From positions 1 through 64,000 of the forward strand of contig NZ_JAJVCN010000005.1 in NCBI RefSeq assembly GCF_021390435.2: a stretch of 64,000 nt of DNA. Reading direction: 5' to 3'. A program made the position numbers and the translations under genes. Shown piece by piece: positions 23,543 to 33,170 of this stretch (its first letter is position 1; every line of letters starts with the position of its first letter). A model generated the notes under the pieces. It did no database searches. It was not told where the DNA came from and saw nothing but the letters and a program-made list of their open reading frames with translations. Source of the DNA: Kibdelosporangium philippinense. Lineage in GTDB: Bacteria; Actinomycetota; Actinomycetes; Mycobacteriales; Pseudonocardiaceae.

Positions 23543-25992
23543 GTCGTCGCGATGGCCGCCAGCACGTCCGTCCGGGATGCTCGACGCGCGGGCCACAGGG
23601 CTGCCAGGACGCCGACGATGATCATGCCGACGAGTGCGGCGCCGATGATTCCGTACGGAACCGAGAAGTCCCATAGTGATTGGCCCATCATGGCGTGCTG
23701 CATGACCGCGCCGAACCCGACGCCGACCACGATGCCGAGCAGCCCGCCGTACGCGCAGATCACCACGCTCTCCATCCGGATCGCCCGGCGGACCAACGGC
23801 TGACTGCCACCCACGGCCCGTAGCACCCCGATCTCCCTGGTGCGTTCCATCACCGACAGCGCCAACGTGTTGACCACCCCGAACGCCGCGATGACGATCG
23901 CTGCCCCGAACAAGGCGTACATCAGCGACAGCAACAACTCGAAGCTCTCGATCGCCTCCTTGATCACCTCATCTCGATCTGTGACAACCACATCGGGCCG
24001 GTCGCGAAACGCCTGCTCGATGCCCACACGGACGGCCGCGGAATCCGGCCCAGACGCGTACACGGTGGTGACCGAGCTGTCCCGGAACTTTTCGGGGACC
24101 GTGGTCAGGTCCACATAGAACAGTGGTCTGCCCTCCATTCCCTTGTGCAGGCCGATGATCGTGGTCGTGATCGACGTGACCGGGTCGAGCGCGAGCGTCA
24201 CCTGATCGCCTAATCGGGCGCCGATCATGGCGGCCTCGTTCTCGCCGACGATCGCTCCGGCTCGGACATCACCCGTCCCCGCGACGATCTCGGGTTTCAC
24301 AAGGCCGTCCGGTTCGATGGCCGACATCGTCGTCGGCGATGTGGAACCGTTGTGCGTGACCTTGACGAACGCGTACCGGTCGGCGGACGCGTTCGTCACT
24401 CCTGGCACGGACCGCACTTTCTCGAGGACGTCGCTGCCGAGCGCGAGACGCTGCACCGGCGACGAGACGATGGTCGCGGTCGCCGGAACCGTGGCCTGGA
24501 TGGACGAACTCAGCATCGACGTGATCGACGACCCCAAAGTGGCGAACGCGCACACCAGCGCGAGCCCGACCATCAACGCCGACGTTGTCGCCGCGGTACG
24601 CCGCGAATCCCGGACTGAATTGCGTACCCCGAGCCGTGTCGCCGGGCCACCGTGTCGGCTGAGCAACCGCCCGACCGGCCGGAGCACGGCTGTGGCGAGC
24701 ACGGGCGCGAGGAACAAGATCCCGAGCCACACGGCGATGCCGCCACCCATTGCCACCACGCGTTCTGTGGTCGACAGATCGTTTCGCAGTGTCAGGGCGA
24801 TGGCGATGACACCGGACGTCACAGCCACGAGACCGAGGACGGTCCGCGTGACGAGAGACCGTGGGGCGAACGAACCGTCGCTGCGCAGAGCGGCGACCGG
24901 CGCTACCTCCGCCGCTCGGCGTGCCGAGGTGTACGCAGCGATCATGGTGACCAGTACGCCGACCGCGTAGCCGACCAGGATGCTGGTGGGCGACACCGAA
25001 AGCGTGATCCCGTCGCTGTCGGAGGCCACCAAGCCGAGTAAGCCGAGCCCGATCCCGAGCGCAACGCCTAACGTCGAACCGATCCACCCCAGCACACCGG
25101 CCTCGACCAGCACCGCGTTGCGCACCTGCCGACGGGTCCCGCCGATCGCACGCAGCAGCGCCAATTGCCGCGTTCGTTGTGTCACCAGCATGGCGAAGGT
25201 GTTGGCGATGACGAACATCCCTGCCAGCAAAGACACGGCGGCGAAACCCAGCAGGGTCTCTCGCTGGGACTGAGCCGACTCGTCCGCTCTGGCCTCAGCC
25301 TGCGCAGTCAGGTCCGCGCCAGTCGCGACAGTGCGCAGGTCCGGATCGACGAGGTCACGTGCGCTTGCCGCGATCGCATCCACGTTCGCACCCTGCCGGG
25401 CAGTCAGCTCGACTCGCGTGAAGCCGCTGCGCAGTACTGCTGAGTCTCCGAACGCAACACCCGGCACAGGTTCGCCGAGCGGCCGATACCAGTACAGGCC
25501 GGACACTGTCGTATCGACGGATCGCCCGTCGGACAACAGAATCCGGGTCTTGTCGCCGACCGCGCGGTTGGCTTCCTTGGCCTGTGCTTCTGCCAGTGCC
25601 ACCTCGCCTGGACCGGGTGCCCGGCCCGAGGTCAGGGCGAACCGAGCTGAGGAGTCCCAGCCCGTGCCTGCCTTGTCGGGGCGCGCCGAGACGAGTTTGC
25701 CATCCGCACGGATCAGGCCCGCGTACCCGAACGACACCCCGGAAGCAGTTGCCACACCGGGGATCGAGGCGAGGCGGTCCTTGTCGGCCACAGTCAGCTC
25801 GGGCGCCTCGTCGGCGATCTGAACCGACACACTCACGTCGCCGCGGACATCCTCGCCGCGGATTGTTTCCGCGGCTGAATCCGAGACAACCCATGTGGCC
25901 ACGACAAAAGCCACACCCAACGTGATCGCGACGAGTGTCATCGCGACCCTTCCTTTGTGCGCGCGCAGATCACGCAGCATCGCGCGAAGCAT
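23539..25992 (-). CDS. ABC transporter permease, FtsX/MacB-like
   Basis: An 817-residue membrane protein with two FtsX-type modules. An N-terminal helix (VAMTLVAITLGVAFVVATWVV) and an extracytoplasmic MacB_PCD-like domain come first. Then three helices follow near residues 245-370, a second anchor and exterior domain, and a final three-helix set with VNTLALSVMERTREIGVLRAVGGS, the signature coupling loop. It overlaps the upstream ATPase gene by one base. The pair resembles exporters or lipoprotein/peptide mechanotransmitters rather than importers. No substrate-binding protein is nearby. Confidence 0.88.
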   Translation of the reverse strand: MLRAMLRDLRAHKGRVAMTLVAITLGVAFVVATWVVSDSAAETIRGEDVRGDVSVSVQIADEAPELTVADKDRLASIPGVATASGVSFGYAGLIRADGKLVSARPDKAGTGWDSSARFALTSGRAPGPGEVALAEAQAKEANRAVGDKTRILLSDGRSVDTTVSGLYWYRPLGEPVPGVAFGDSAVLRSGFTRVELTARQGANVDAIAASARDLVDPDLRTVATGADLTAQAEARADESAQSQRETLLGFAAVSLLAGMFVIANTFAMLVTQRTRQLALLRAIGGTRRQVRNAVLVEAGVLGWIGSTLGVALGIGLGLLGLVASDSDGITLSVSPTSILVGYAVGVLVTMIAAYTSARRAAEVAPVAALRSDGSFAPRSLVTRTVLGLVAVTSGVIAIALTLRNDLSTTERVVAMGGGIAVWLGILFLAPVLATAVLRPVGRLLSRHGGPATRLGVRNSVRDSRRTAATTSALMVGLALVCAFATLGSSITSMLSSSIQATVPATATIVSSPVQRLALGSDVLEKVRSVPGVTNASADRYAFVKVTHNGSTSPTTMSAIEPDGLVKPEIVAGTGDVRAGAIVGENEAAMIGARLGDQVTLALDPVTSITTTIIGLHKGMEGRPLFYVDLTTVPEKFRDSSVTTVYASGPDSAAVRVGIEQAFRDRPDVVVTDRDEVIKEAIESFELLLSLMYALFGAAIVIAAFGVVNTLALSVMERTREIGVLRAVGGSQPLVRRAIRMESVVICAYGGLLGIVVGVGFGAVMQHAMMGQSLWDFSVPYGIIGAALVGMIIVGVLAALWPARRASRTDVLAAIATT

Positions 25993-26783
25993 CAGACAAC
26001 TACTTTCTCGAGGTCTTTCATCCGGTCAAGGACACGGTCGGCGGTCGGGTCGGCCAGTTCACCGACCACGCGGCCATCGGCGAGGAACAGAACGCGGTCG
26101 GCGTAGGCGGCCGCCGTCGGTTCGTGCGTCACCATCACCACGGTCTGGCCCAGTTGGTCCACACTGCGACGTAAGAACCCGAGGACATCCGCCGAGGACT
26201 TGGAGTCCAACGCGCCGGTCGGCTCGTCGGCGAAGACCACCTCAGGTTTGGTGATCAGCGCGCGGGCACACGCGACCCGCTGCTGCTGACCACCGGACAA
26301 CTGGCTGGGTTTGTGGCCAAGGCGGTGCCGCAGCCCGATCCCGTCGATCACCGCGTCGGCGAACGCCTGGTCCGGCCGCCGCCCGGCCAAATCCAGCGGC
26401 AGCACGATGTTCTCCCACGCGGTCAGCGTCGGCAGCAGGTTGAATGCCTGGAACACGAACCCGACCCGGTCCCGGCGTAAAGCAGTGAGCCGCGCGTCGG
26501 ACAACGAAGACGTCTCTATATCGCCGATGAACACCTGGCCGCTGGTCGGCTTGTCCAGTCCGGCGAGGCAGTGCAGGAGCGTGGACTTGCCGGACCCGGA
26601 TGGACCCATGATCGCGGTGAACCGCTCGCGCGGAAACCCAACTGTCACGTTGTCGAGCGCGGTAACCGTTACGTCGCCAGGAGATCCGGCTCCGTATACT
26701 TTGGACAGTGAGGTGGCGTGGATCGCCGGTGTCGTTGATTTCTGCACGCCGTCAACGGTCCCGGATCGCGGCTCGTGGCACAT
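25992..26783 (-). CDS. ABC transporter ATP-binding protein, LolD/MacB-like
   Basis: A 263-residue cytosolic ATPase that drives the adjacent permease. Walker A GPSGSGKST, the Q-loop VFQAFNLLPTLTAWEN, signature LSGGQQQR, Walker B VVFADEPTG and the H-loop VTHEP are all present. ALDSKSSADVLGFLRR fits the MacB/LolD class. ATG 26783 is the longest start; GTG 26747 is also possible and neither has a strong ribosome site. The stop shares an A with the permease ATG. Confidence 0.9.
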   Translation of the reverse strand: MCHEPRSGTVDGVQKSTTPAIHATSLSKVYGAGSPGDVTVTALDNVTVGFPRERFTAIMGPSGSGKSTLLHCLAGLDKPTSGQVFIGDIETSSLSDARLTALRRDRVGFVFQAFNLLPTLTAWENIVLPLDLAGRRPDQAFADAVIDGIGLRHRLGHKPSQLSGGQQQRVACARALITKPEVVFADEPTGALDSKSSADVLGFLRRSVDQLGQTVVMVTHEPTAAAYADRVLFLADGRVVGELADPTADRVLDRMKDLEKVVV

Positions 26784-26899
26784 CTGCCTGGAGACAGATC
26801 TTCCATCTCTATCTCAAGACTGATGCGCCGAGCGGCGCTCCGCCCTACGGTTGATCGTGCGGGCCAGTCCACCAGCGCATCAGTAACCGGTGGCGAGCA

Positions 26900-27784
26900 T
26901 CAGCCGCACGTGGTCTGTGAGGGCAGGTCGGCGCTGGGATCGAAATAGGCGGTTCGATCCTCGCTCTGATCACTTCCCTCGCCGTCACGCCGCTGGCTGT
27001 AGGCGGGCGCGAGATAACCGGCCTGTAGCGCGTCGCAACCCATGGAATAGGTGAACCCGTGTGAACGAGAAGCCCAAACTCCCCGGCTCGTCGCTGCGTA
27101 CTTGTCACCCAGCACCGAGTAGTCCACGTCCCATCGGCCGACGGCGACGATGTCCATCGCATTTCGCAGCCGGTCCGGCTCACTGGTGTCGAACGCATAC
27201 GCGAATACGTAGTTCGTGTGCACCACCAACTCGCCCGGCTTGTTGCCCTGCTCGGCCCACATCCGGCCGCGCACCTTGGGCTCGGCGGGCAGCAGCCGGA
27301 ACCCCGTGGCGAGCCTGGTGGCATACGCGTGCGCCTCATGCGGTTCGTCGGCGAAGACCGGACGCATTTTCCGCTGTGAGTCCTTGGCCAGCAGCTTGAG
27401 ATACCGCTCGACGTCGTGCTGTTCGAGGACGGCGCGATCCAACCTGGAGGTGATCAATACCTGGCGAACCTGCGCGTACGCGTCCTTCACTTGTTGCGCG
27501 TTGAACGGGCCGACAGCCTGCGCTGGTGGCGCGACGATGCCCTCCGCGCCGTCCGACCAGTCCGCGGCAGGCGTCCCGAGGAACGGCCGATTGAAGTCGA
27601 CTTGAACTGGTGGTGCCGCCGCTTTCACGTCGACTGTTCTCGGCTCAGCCGTACCCGTCACTTCGTTGAAAGCGACAATCCCGGCCACGACCGCTACGCC
27701 CACACTGAGCATGGCGACCTTGGCGCGGTAGCGCTTGAAAAACGAACGTGTTGAAGTGGCGTCGTGTTGTGGGTCCTCGGGCAT
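26900..27784 (-). CDS. membrane-anchored extracytoplasmic protein of unknown function
   Basis: A 294-residue protein. A basic cytosolic N-terminus (FFKRYRAKV) is followed by one helix, VAMLSVGVAVVAGIVAFNEV (about 23-42), and a long exterior domain. The exterior part has two cysteines near the end (SMGCDALQ and the terminal TTCG) that may form a disulfide. I do not recognise a named family; it looks like a conserved actinomycete exported protein. It stands alone between the ABC genes and the divergent valS. Function unknown. Confidence 0.7.
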   Translation of the reverse strand: MPEDPQHDATSTRSFFKRYRAKVAMLSVGVAVVAGIVAFNEVTGTAEPRTVDVKAAAPPVQVDFNRPFLGTPAADWSDGAEGIVAPPAQAVGPFNAQQVKDAYAQVRQVLITSRLDRAVLEQHDVERYLKLLAKDSQRKMRPVFADEPHEAHAYATRLATGFRLLPAEPKVRGRMWAEQGNKPGELVVHTNYVFAYAFDTSEPDRLRNAMDIVAVGRWDVDYSVLGDKYAATSRGVWASRSHGFTYSMGCDALQAGYLAPAYSQRRDGEGSDQSEDRTAYFDPSADLPSQTTCG

Positions 27785-28025
27785 GTCTCCCTCGCGCGTG
27801 CTCGCGGAGAACAGTGTGCCCGGCAGCCCCGTGGTGTACCCACACCGGACCTGCCGAGACTAGCCTGAATACGGTGCGTGAAACCAGTGGTTACGCGTAG
27901 TGGCCCGGGTGCGCTGAGTCACAATGCGTGGTCGTCGGCTGACGAGCAGCCAGGGAAGTCACCCGTTCGTATGAGTAGGCAATGCGGGTGAAAGCGTTCC
28001 AGCGCGGTTCGTAAACTTTGTCACC

Positions 28026-30659
28026 GTGACCGAGACAGCCATTCCCCAGCCAACTACCGATCTTCCGGCCGCGTTCGCGCCCGAGAAGGTAGAGGGAAGG
28101 CTGTACCAGCGATGGGTAGAGGCCGGCTACTTCGAAGCAGACGCCTCGTCGGACAAGCCGCCGTTCACCATTGTGCTGCCGCCACCGAACGTGACGGGCA
28201 GTCTGCACATGGGCCACGCGCTGGACCACACGCTGATGGACGCCATGTCTCGGCGCCGCCGGATGCAGGGTTACGAGGTGCTCTGGCTGCCTGGCATGGA
28301 CCACGCGGGCATCGCGACACAGAACGTCGTGGAGCGCTCGCTCGCCGAGAAGGAGGGCGTGTCCCGGCACGACCTGGGCCGTGACGAGTTCGTGGCGCGG
28401 GTCTGGGAGTGGAAGGACGAGTACGGCGGCCGGATCCTCGGCCAGATGCGCAGGCTCGGCGACGGCGTCGACTGGAGCCGTGAGCGCTTCACCATGGACG
28501 AGGGCCTGTCCAAGGCTGTGCAGACCGTCTTCAAGAAGATGTACGACGACGGCCTGATCTACCGCGCGGAACGGATCATCAACTGGTGCCCGCGGTGTCA
28601 GACGGCGCTGTCGGACATCGAGGTGGAGCACTCCGAGGACGAGGGCGAGCTCGTCTCGATCCGGTATGGCGACGGCGACGAGTCGATCGTCGTGGCGACC
28701 ACGCGTGCCGAAACCATGCTCGGCGACACCGCGGTGGCCGTGCACCCCGAGGACGAGCGCTACCGGCACCTGATCGGCAAGGAGATCCCGCTGCCGCTGA
28801 CCGACCGCCGCATCCCGGTGGTCGCCGACGAGCACGTGGACCCCGAGTTCGGTACGGGTGCGGTGAAGGTGACGCCGGCGCACGACCCGAACGACTTCGA
28901 GATCGGCCAGCGGCACAACCTGCCGTCGATCACGATGATGAACGAGCGCGCCGTGGTCGTCGTGAAGGGCCCGTTCGAGGGGCTCGACCGGTTCGAGGCC
29001 AGGCCCGCCGTTGTCGCCGCGCTGCGTGAGCAGGGCCGGATCGTCGCGGAGAAGCGGCCGTACCTGCACTCGGTCGGACACTGCTCGCGGTGCGACACCG
29101 TCATCGAGCCGCGGCTGTCGATGCAGTGGTGGGTCAAGGTCGAGCCGTTGGCACGCGCGGCCGGTGACGCCGTGCGGGACGGCCGGACCACGGTCCACCC
29201 GCCGGAGTTGGCCAAGCGCTACTTTGACTGGGTCGACAACATGCACGACTGGACCATCTCCCGCCAGCTGTGGTGGGGGCACCGGATCCCGGTCTGGTAC
29301 GGCCCGAACGACGAGGTCGTGTGCGTCGGACCGGACGAGCAGCCGCCATCAGGCGAAGGCTGGACGCAGGACCCGGACGTGCTCGACACGTGGTTCTCCT
29401 CGGGCCTGTGGCCGATCTCCACGCTGGGCTGGCCGGACAACACCATCGACCTGAAACGGTTCTACCCGACCAGCGTGCTGTGCACCGGCTACGACATCCT
29501 GTTCTTCTGGGTCGCCCGGATGATGATGTTCGGCCTGTACGCGATGGACGGCGTCCAGCCGTTCGACCAGCTGTACCTGCACGGACTGATCCGCGACCAG
29601 TTCGGTAAGAAGATGTCCAAGTCACGCGGCAACGTGATCGACCCGTTGGAGTGGCTCGACCGCTACGGCGCCGACGCGCTGCGCTTCACCTTGGCCCGCG
29701 GCGCCAACCCCGGCAGTGACATGGCATTGGCGGAGGAGTGGGCGTCCGGTTCACGCAGCTTCGTCACCAAGCTCTGGAACGCCAGCCGGTTCGCCCTGAT
29801 GAACGGCGCGACGACCGCGGTGCCGGTGCCCGACCGTGACGAGCTGACCGACGCCGACCGCTGGATCCTGGACCGCCTGGACAACGTCGTGTCCGAGGTC
29901 GACGGCCTGTTCGAGGACTTCCAGTTCGCCAAGCTGTGCGATGCGCTCTACCACTTCACCTGGGACGAGTTCTGCGACTGGTACCTGGAACTGGCCAAGG
30001 TCCAGATCGCCGAAGGGCGCGAAGAAGCCACCCGCGCGGTGCTCGGGCACGTGCTCGACGCGTTGCTGCGGCTGCTGCACCCGATCATCCCGTTCGTCAC
30101 CGAGGAACTGTGGACCGCGCTGACCGGCGGCGAGTCCGTCGTGATCGCCTCGTGGCCGTCCGCGAGCGGCGCGGCGACGGATGCCGGTGCGGCGCAGCGA
30201 ATCGAAGGCGTGCAGAAGCTGATCACCGAGATCCGACGCTTCCGCAACGACCAAGGCCTGAAGCCAGGCCAGAAGGTCAACACCCGGCTGACGGGCGTTG
30301 AGGCGGCCGGGCTGTCGGCTCACCAGAGCGCCGTGGCCACGTTGGCACGGTTGACCGAGCCGGAGGACGGGTTCTCCGCCAGTGCCTCCCTGGAGGTCTC
30401 GCTGCCAGGCGGATCCTCCGTCGTGGTCGAACTGGACCTGTCCGGTGCCGTGGACATCGAGGCCGAGCGCAAGCGGCTGACCAAGGACCTCGCGGTCGCT
30501 CAGAAAGACCTCGCCCAGTGCGAGGCCAAACTGAACAACCCGAAGTTCACCGAGAAAGCCCCGGCCGACGTGGTCGACAAGATCAAGGTCCGCCGCGAGG
30601 CCGCCCTCGCCGACATCGACCGGATCAACGCCCGGCTGAGTGCCCTGCCTACCGCCTGA
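28026..30659 (+). CDS. valS: valyl-tRNA synthetase
   Basis: An 877-residue class I synthetase. The HIGH-type motif is PPPNVTGSLHMGHAL near 52-66 and KKMSKSRGN is near 530. The editing domain (CP1, about 200-340) contains the TTRAETMLGDTAVAVHP stretch that clears Thr-tRNA. The C-terminal coiled coil (EAERKRLTKDLAVAQKDLAQCE) is typical of ValS. GTG 28026 follows a 240-base gap in which I looked for a T-box and saw none. It is followed by a hairpin terminator. Confidence 0.97.
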   Translation: MTETAIPQPTTDLPAAFAPEKVEGRLYQRWVEAGYFEADASSDKPPFTIVLPPPNVTGSLHMGHALDHTLMDAMSRRRRMQGYEVLWLPGMDHAGIATQNVVERSLAEKEGVSRHDLGRDEFVARVWEWKDEYGGRILGQMRRLGDGVDWSRERFTMDEGLSKAVQTVFKKMYDDGLIYRAERIINWCPRCQTALSDIEVEHSEDEGELVSIRYGDGDESIVVATTRAETMLGDTAVAVHPEDERYRHLIGKEIPLPLTDRRIPVVADEHVDPEFGTGAVKVTPAHDPNDFEIGQRHNLPSITMMNERAVVVVKGPFEGLDRFEARPAVVAALREQGRIVAEKRPYLHSVGHCSRCDTVIEPRLSMQWWVKVEPLARAAGDAVRDGRTTVHPPELAKRYFDWVDNMHDWTISRQLWWGHRIPVWYGPNDEVVCVGPDEQPPSGEGWTQDPDVLDTWFSSGLWPISTLGWPDNTIDLKRFYPTSVLCTGYDILFFWVARMMMFGLYAMDGVQPFDQLYLHGLIRDQFGKKMSKSRGNVIDPLEWLDRYGADALRFTLARGANPGSDMALAEEWASGSRSFVTKLWNASRFALMNGATTAVPVPDRDELTDADRWILDRLDNVVSEVDGLFEDFQFAKLCDALYHFTWDEFCDWYLELAKVQIAEGREEATRAVLGHVLDALLRLLHPIIPFVTEELWTALTGGESVVIASWPSASGAATDAGAAQRIEGVQKLITEIRRFRNDQGLKPGQKVNTRLTGVEAAGLSAHQSAVATLARLTEPEDGFSASASLEVSLPGGSSVVVELDLSGAVDIEAERKRLTKDLAVAQKDLAQCEAKLNNPKFTEKAPADVVDKIKVRREAALADIDRINARLSALPTA

Positions 30660-30672
30660 GTTCGCTGTCGGC

Positions 30673-30701
30673 TGCCACCAGGTGCCAGTTGCTTGGTGGC
30701 A
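30673..30701 (+). terminator. terminator after valS
   Basis: TGCCACCA (30673-30680) pairs with TGGTGGCA (30694-30701) over a 13-base loop, 14 bases after the stop. A third related segment, GGCAGCCACC, follows. The remaining gap to 30888 shows nothing else. Confidence 0.6.
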
Positions 30702-30887
30702 AAGCCGATGGCAGCCACCGAGGCTCGGCGGACTGGTTGCGTTAGGCCAGGCACAGCAGCCTAGCGGCGTGGCCCGATACGCTTGGCTGGCGCACAATGA
30801 TATCCGGCGCGCCGGTGGCCGATTGACCTTCGGGTGGGCGGCCTTCTGGCGCGCAGGGTGCCCTGCGATGTTGCCGGAGGTGGTGCG

Positions 30888-32363
30888 TCATCGGCTCCAG
30901 GGTGAGGTGTGTTCCTGTGGCACACCATCGGATTCTGGCTTGGGCCGCTGGGTTGGGCGGTCGGGTGTGGCGGTTTTCCTCAACGGGCTCAACGAGATGA
31001 TGAAGGTTGTCCGGCCGGGTGAGCTCAACAAATTCACCGTTCCGCCGTGTGCGCTCACAATCGAGTGCACGATCGAGAGGCCGAGGCCGGTGCCGCCGCC
31101 AATGCTTCGGTTTCGGGAGTCGTCGATTCGGTAGAACCTGTCGAAGATCCGGCCTTGGTGTTCCGGCGGGATTCCTGGCCCTGTGTCGCTTACCGTCATC
31201 ACCGCGTCCGCGCTGACCCTCAGTTCGACCTCGGTTCCCGCGGGCGTGTGGCGGGCGATGTTCGTGAGCAGGTTGTCCAGGACTTGGCGCAGCCGCATCC
31301 CGTCGCCTTGGATCAGCACCCGGCTGGGGGCGTCGAAGTCCAGTGGGAAGTCCGGGTGTGCGGCCACGAATGCTTGTGCCGCCGCCGAAGCGACCTCGAC
31401 AAGGTCCACTTCTTCCTGCCGCAGCGGGGTTTCCGAGTCCAGCCTGGCCAGCAGTAGCAGGTCGTCCACGAGGACGCTCATTCGCTCTGTCTCTTCGCGG
31501 ATTTTCGCGAGGTGGGCTTCGCGTTCCGCTGGTTCGTTCGCTGCCGCGTACCGGAAAAGGTCCGCGTAGCCGCGGATCGAGGTCAAGGGGGTGCGCAGTT
31601 CGTGCGAGGCGTCCGCGATGAATCGGCGCAGTCGTTGTTCCGCCGCCGTTCGAGCTGCCAGGGAGGAGTCGATGTGGTCGAGCATCACGTTGAATGACGT
31701 TCGAAGCTCTTCCACCTCCGGGCCTCCGCCTTGTCCCTGTGCGCGGACTGGCAGGTGGCTTGAGTCCGTCAGGTCGTGGGAGGTGATGTCGTGCGCGGTC
31801 GACGCCATGTCGCTGAGCGGGCGCAGGCCTCTTCGGAGTACGAGTCGGCCTGCGACGACCAGGACTACCAGTGCTGCCGCGAACGTTCCGACCGACAGGA
31901 TGATCAGCCAACGAACCGTGCTGTTCATGTCGGTGATGGGAGCGGCGGTGACCAGGATGTCGCCGCTGGCGATCGGGGTCGCGCGCAGCCGGGCCGGGCC
32001 GACTCCGTGAATGAAGATCGTTTGGTACAGCTGTGCCGCGTGCTGCCTCACCACGTTGTCCGCTAACCGCGTGAATTCGTCGCGGTCCTGCAGCGGAGGC
32101 AGTGGTGCGTCGGCTATCTGGGAAAGGGTGCCGTTGTTCGGGTGGTACACCAGCTGCTGCCAGTCAGGGGGTGCTTTCCACTTTCCCCGATAGTTCGCCT
32201 GGTCGTGCTGTATCCGCTGGAGTTGGTTGTCCTGCTGGCGCGACAGGTAGTCACGCGTGCTCGTCACAAGCACTGTGCCGACGATTCCGAAGACGATCAG
32301 TGACAACACGCCCAGCGCCAGGGCCAGGCGTGTGCCAAGCGGGGTGCGTTGCCAGCGGTTCAT
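30888..32363 (-). CDS. sensor histidine kinase, two-component system
   Basis: A 491-residue EnvZ/OmpR-class kinase. Helix 1 (LALALGVLSLIVFGIVGTVLV) and helix 2 (WLIILSVGTFAAALVVLVVAG) bound an exterior sensor of about 125 residues. HAMP follows, then HisKA with the phospho-His in ADASHELRTPLTSIRGY. HATPase_c has the N box NLLTNIARHTP, G1 DTGPGIP and G2 GGTGLGLSIV. ATG 32363 shares ATGA with the response-regulator stop, which rejects the longer reading that runs back through that gene. The signal sensed is unknown; the divergent flavin operon is the likely target. Confidence 0.9.
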   Translation of the reverse strand: MNRWQRTPLGTRLALALGVLSLIVFGIVGTVLVTSTRDYLSRQQDNQLQRIQHDQANYRGKWKAPPDWQQLVYHPNNGTLSQIADAPLPPLQDRDEFTRLADNVVRQHAAQLYQTIFIHGVGPARLRATPIASGDILVTAAPITDMNSTVRWLIILSVGTFAAALVVLVVAGRLVLRRGLRPLSDMASTAHDITSHDLTDSSHLPVRAQGQGGGPEVEELRTSFNVMLDHIDSSLAARTAAEQRLRRFIADASHELRTPLTSIRGYADLFRYAAANEPAEREAHLAKIREETERMSVLVDDLLLLARLDSETPLRQEEVDLVEVASAAAQAFVAAHPDFPLDFDAPSRVLIQGDGMRLRQVLDNLLTNIARHTPAGTEVELRVSADAVMTVSDTGPGIPPEHQGRIFDRFYRIDDSRNRSIGGGTGLGLSIVHSIVSAHGGTVNLLSSPGRTTFIISLSPLRKTATPDRPTQRPKPESDGVPQEHTSPWSR

Positions 32364-33058
32364 CCCGTTGGCCGCCGCACGACGTAACCCACGCCGCGCA
32401 CGGTGTGCAGCAACGGCTCGTGGCCGTCGTCGATCTTCCGGCGCAAATGTGACACGACCAATTCGACCACATTGGACCGGCCACCGAAATCGTATTCCCA
32501 CACGTGATCGAGAATCTGTGCTTTCGTCAGCACCGCCGGTGACCGGCGCATCAGGTAGCGCAACAGCTCGAACTCCGTCGGCGTCAACGACACCGTCACG
32601 CCCGCGCGCTTCACCTCTCGGGTGTCCTCGTCCATCGTCAGGTCGCCGACTTCGAGCACGGAACGCTTCCATGCTGGGCCGTTGCTTCGGCGCAGGACCG
32701 CGCGCAGGCGGGCCATCAGTTCTTCCACCGAGAACGGCTTGACCAGGTAGTCGTCGCCGCCTCGGGTCAGGCCCGCGATCCGGTCGGCCGTCGCGTCCTT
32801 CGCCGTCAGGAAGACCACGGGCACCATCGCGCCGGTCGCGCGCAGGCTGTCCAGCACGGTGAACCCGTCCACATCGGGCAGCATCAGGTCGAGCACCACG
32901 ATGTCGGGGCCGAAGCTGGCTGCCTGACGCAGCGCTTCCTCACCCGTCCCGGCCGTCACCGCGTTCCAGCCTTCGTAACGGGCGACGGTGGCGACCAGGT
33001 CGGCGATGTGCGGTTCGTCGTCAACCACGAGCAACCGCACCGGGCTCTTCTTGTTCAC
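32360..33058 (-). CDS. OmpR-family response regulator
   Basis: A 232-residue regulator. The receiver has DDE near residue 13, the phospho-Asp in VVLDLMLPD and Lys in YLVKPFS. The winged-helix domain starts near 135 (LTPTEFELLRYLMRR) with recognition segment SNVVELVVSHLRRKI and ends GVGYVVRRPTG. GTG 33058 (NKKSPVRLLVVDDEP) is preferred; GTG 33085 in frame is possible. It is cotranscribed with the kinase and faces the flavocytochrome operon, with repeated boxes at 33122-33148 between them. Confidence 0.92.
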   Translation of the reverse strand: MNKKSPVRLLVVDDEPHIADLVATVARYEGWNAVTAGTGEEALRQAASFGPDIVVLDLMLPDVDGFTVLDSLRATGAMVPVVFLTAKDATADRIAGLTRGGDDYLVKPFSVEELMARLRAVLRRSNGPAWKRSVLEVGDLTMDEDTREVKRAGVTVSLTPTEFELLRYLMRRSPAVLTKAQILDHVWEYDFGGRSNVVELVVSHLRRKIDDGHEPLLHTVRGVGYVVRRPTG

Positions 33059-33121
33059 ACACTCAATGGTGCGGTATTCGCGCACGTCGAGCGAGGCGAC
33101 CGGGCCGCCGATAGTAAGTCG

Positions 33122-33148
33122 ACAGGTTCATGACAGGGTCGACACAGG
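33122..33148. promoter_or_regulatory. three ACAGG repeats at exact 11-bp spacing, probable response-regulator boxes
   Basis: ACAGG occurs at 33122, 33133 and 33144, one helical turn apart, in the divergent promoter between the response regulator and the ferric-reductase-like gene. OmpR-family dimers bind direct repeats with 10-11 bp phasing. The link to this regulator is inferred from position. Confidence 0.6.
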
Positions 33149-33170
33149 ATCGCAATCCAGTCTCGGTGGC

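Noticed and set aside
27785..28025. T-box or other riboswitch in front of valS
   Set aside because: No T-box consensus core or specifier-loop layout could be found in the 240-base leader.
27891..29282. Long open frame antisense to valS
   Set aside because: Shadow of the valS codon bias; translation is low complexity and unrelated to any protein.
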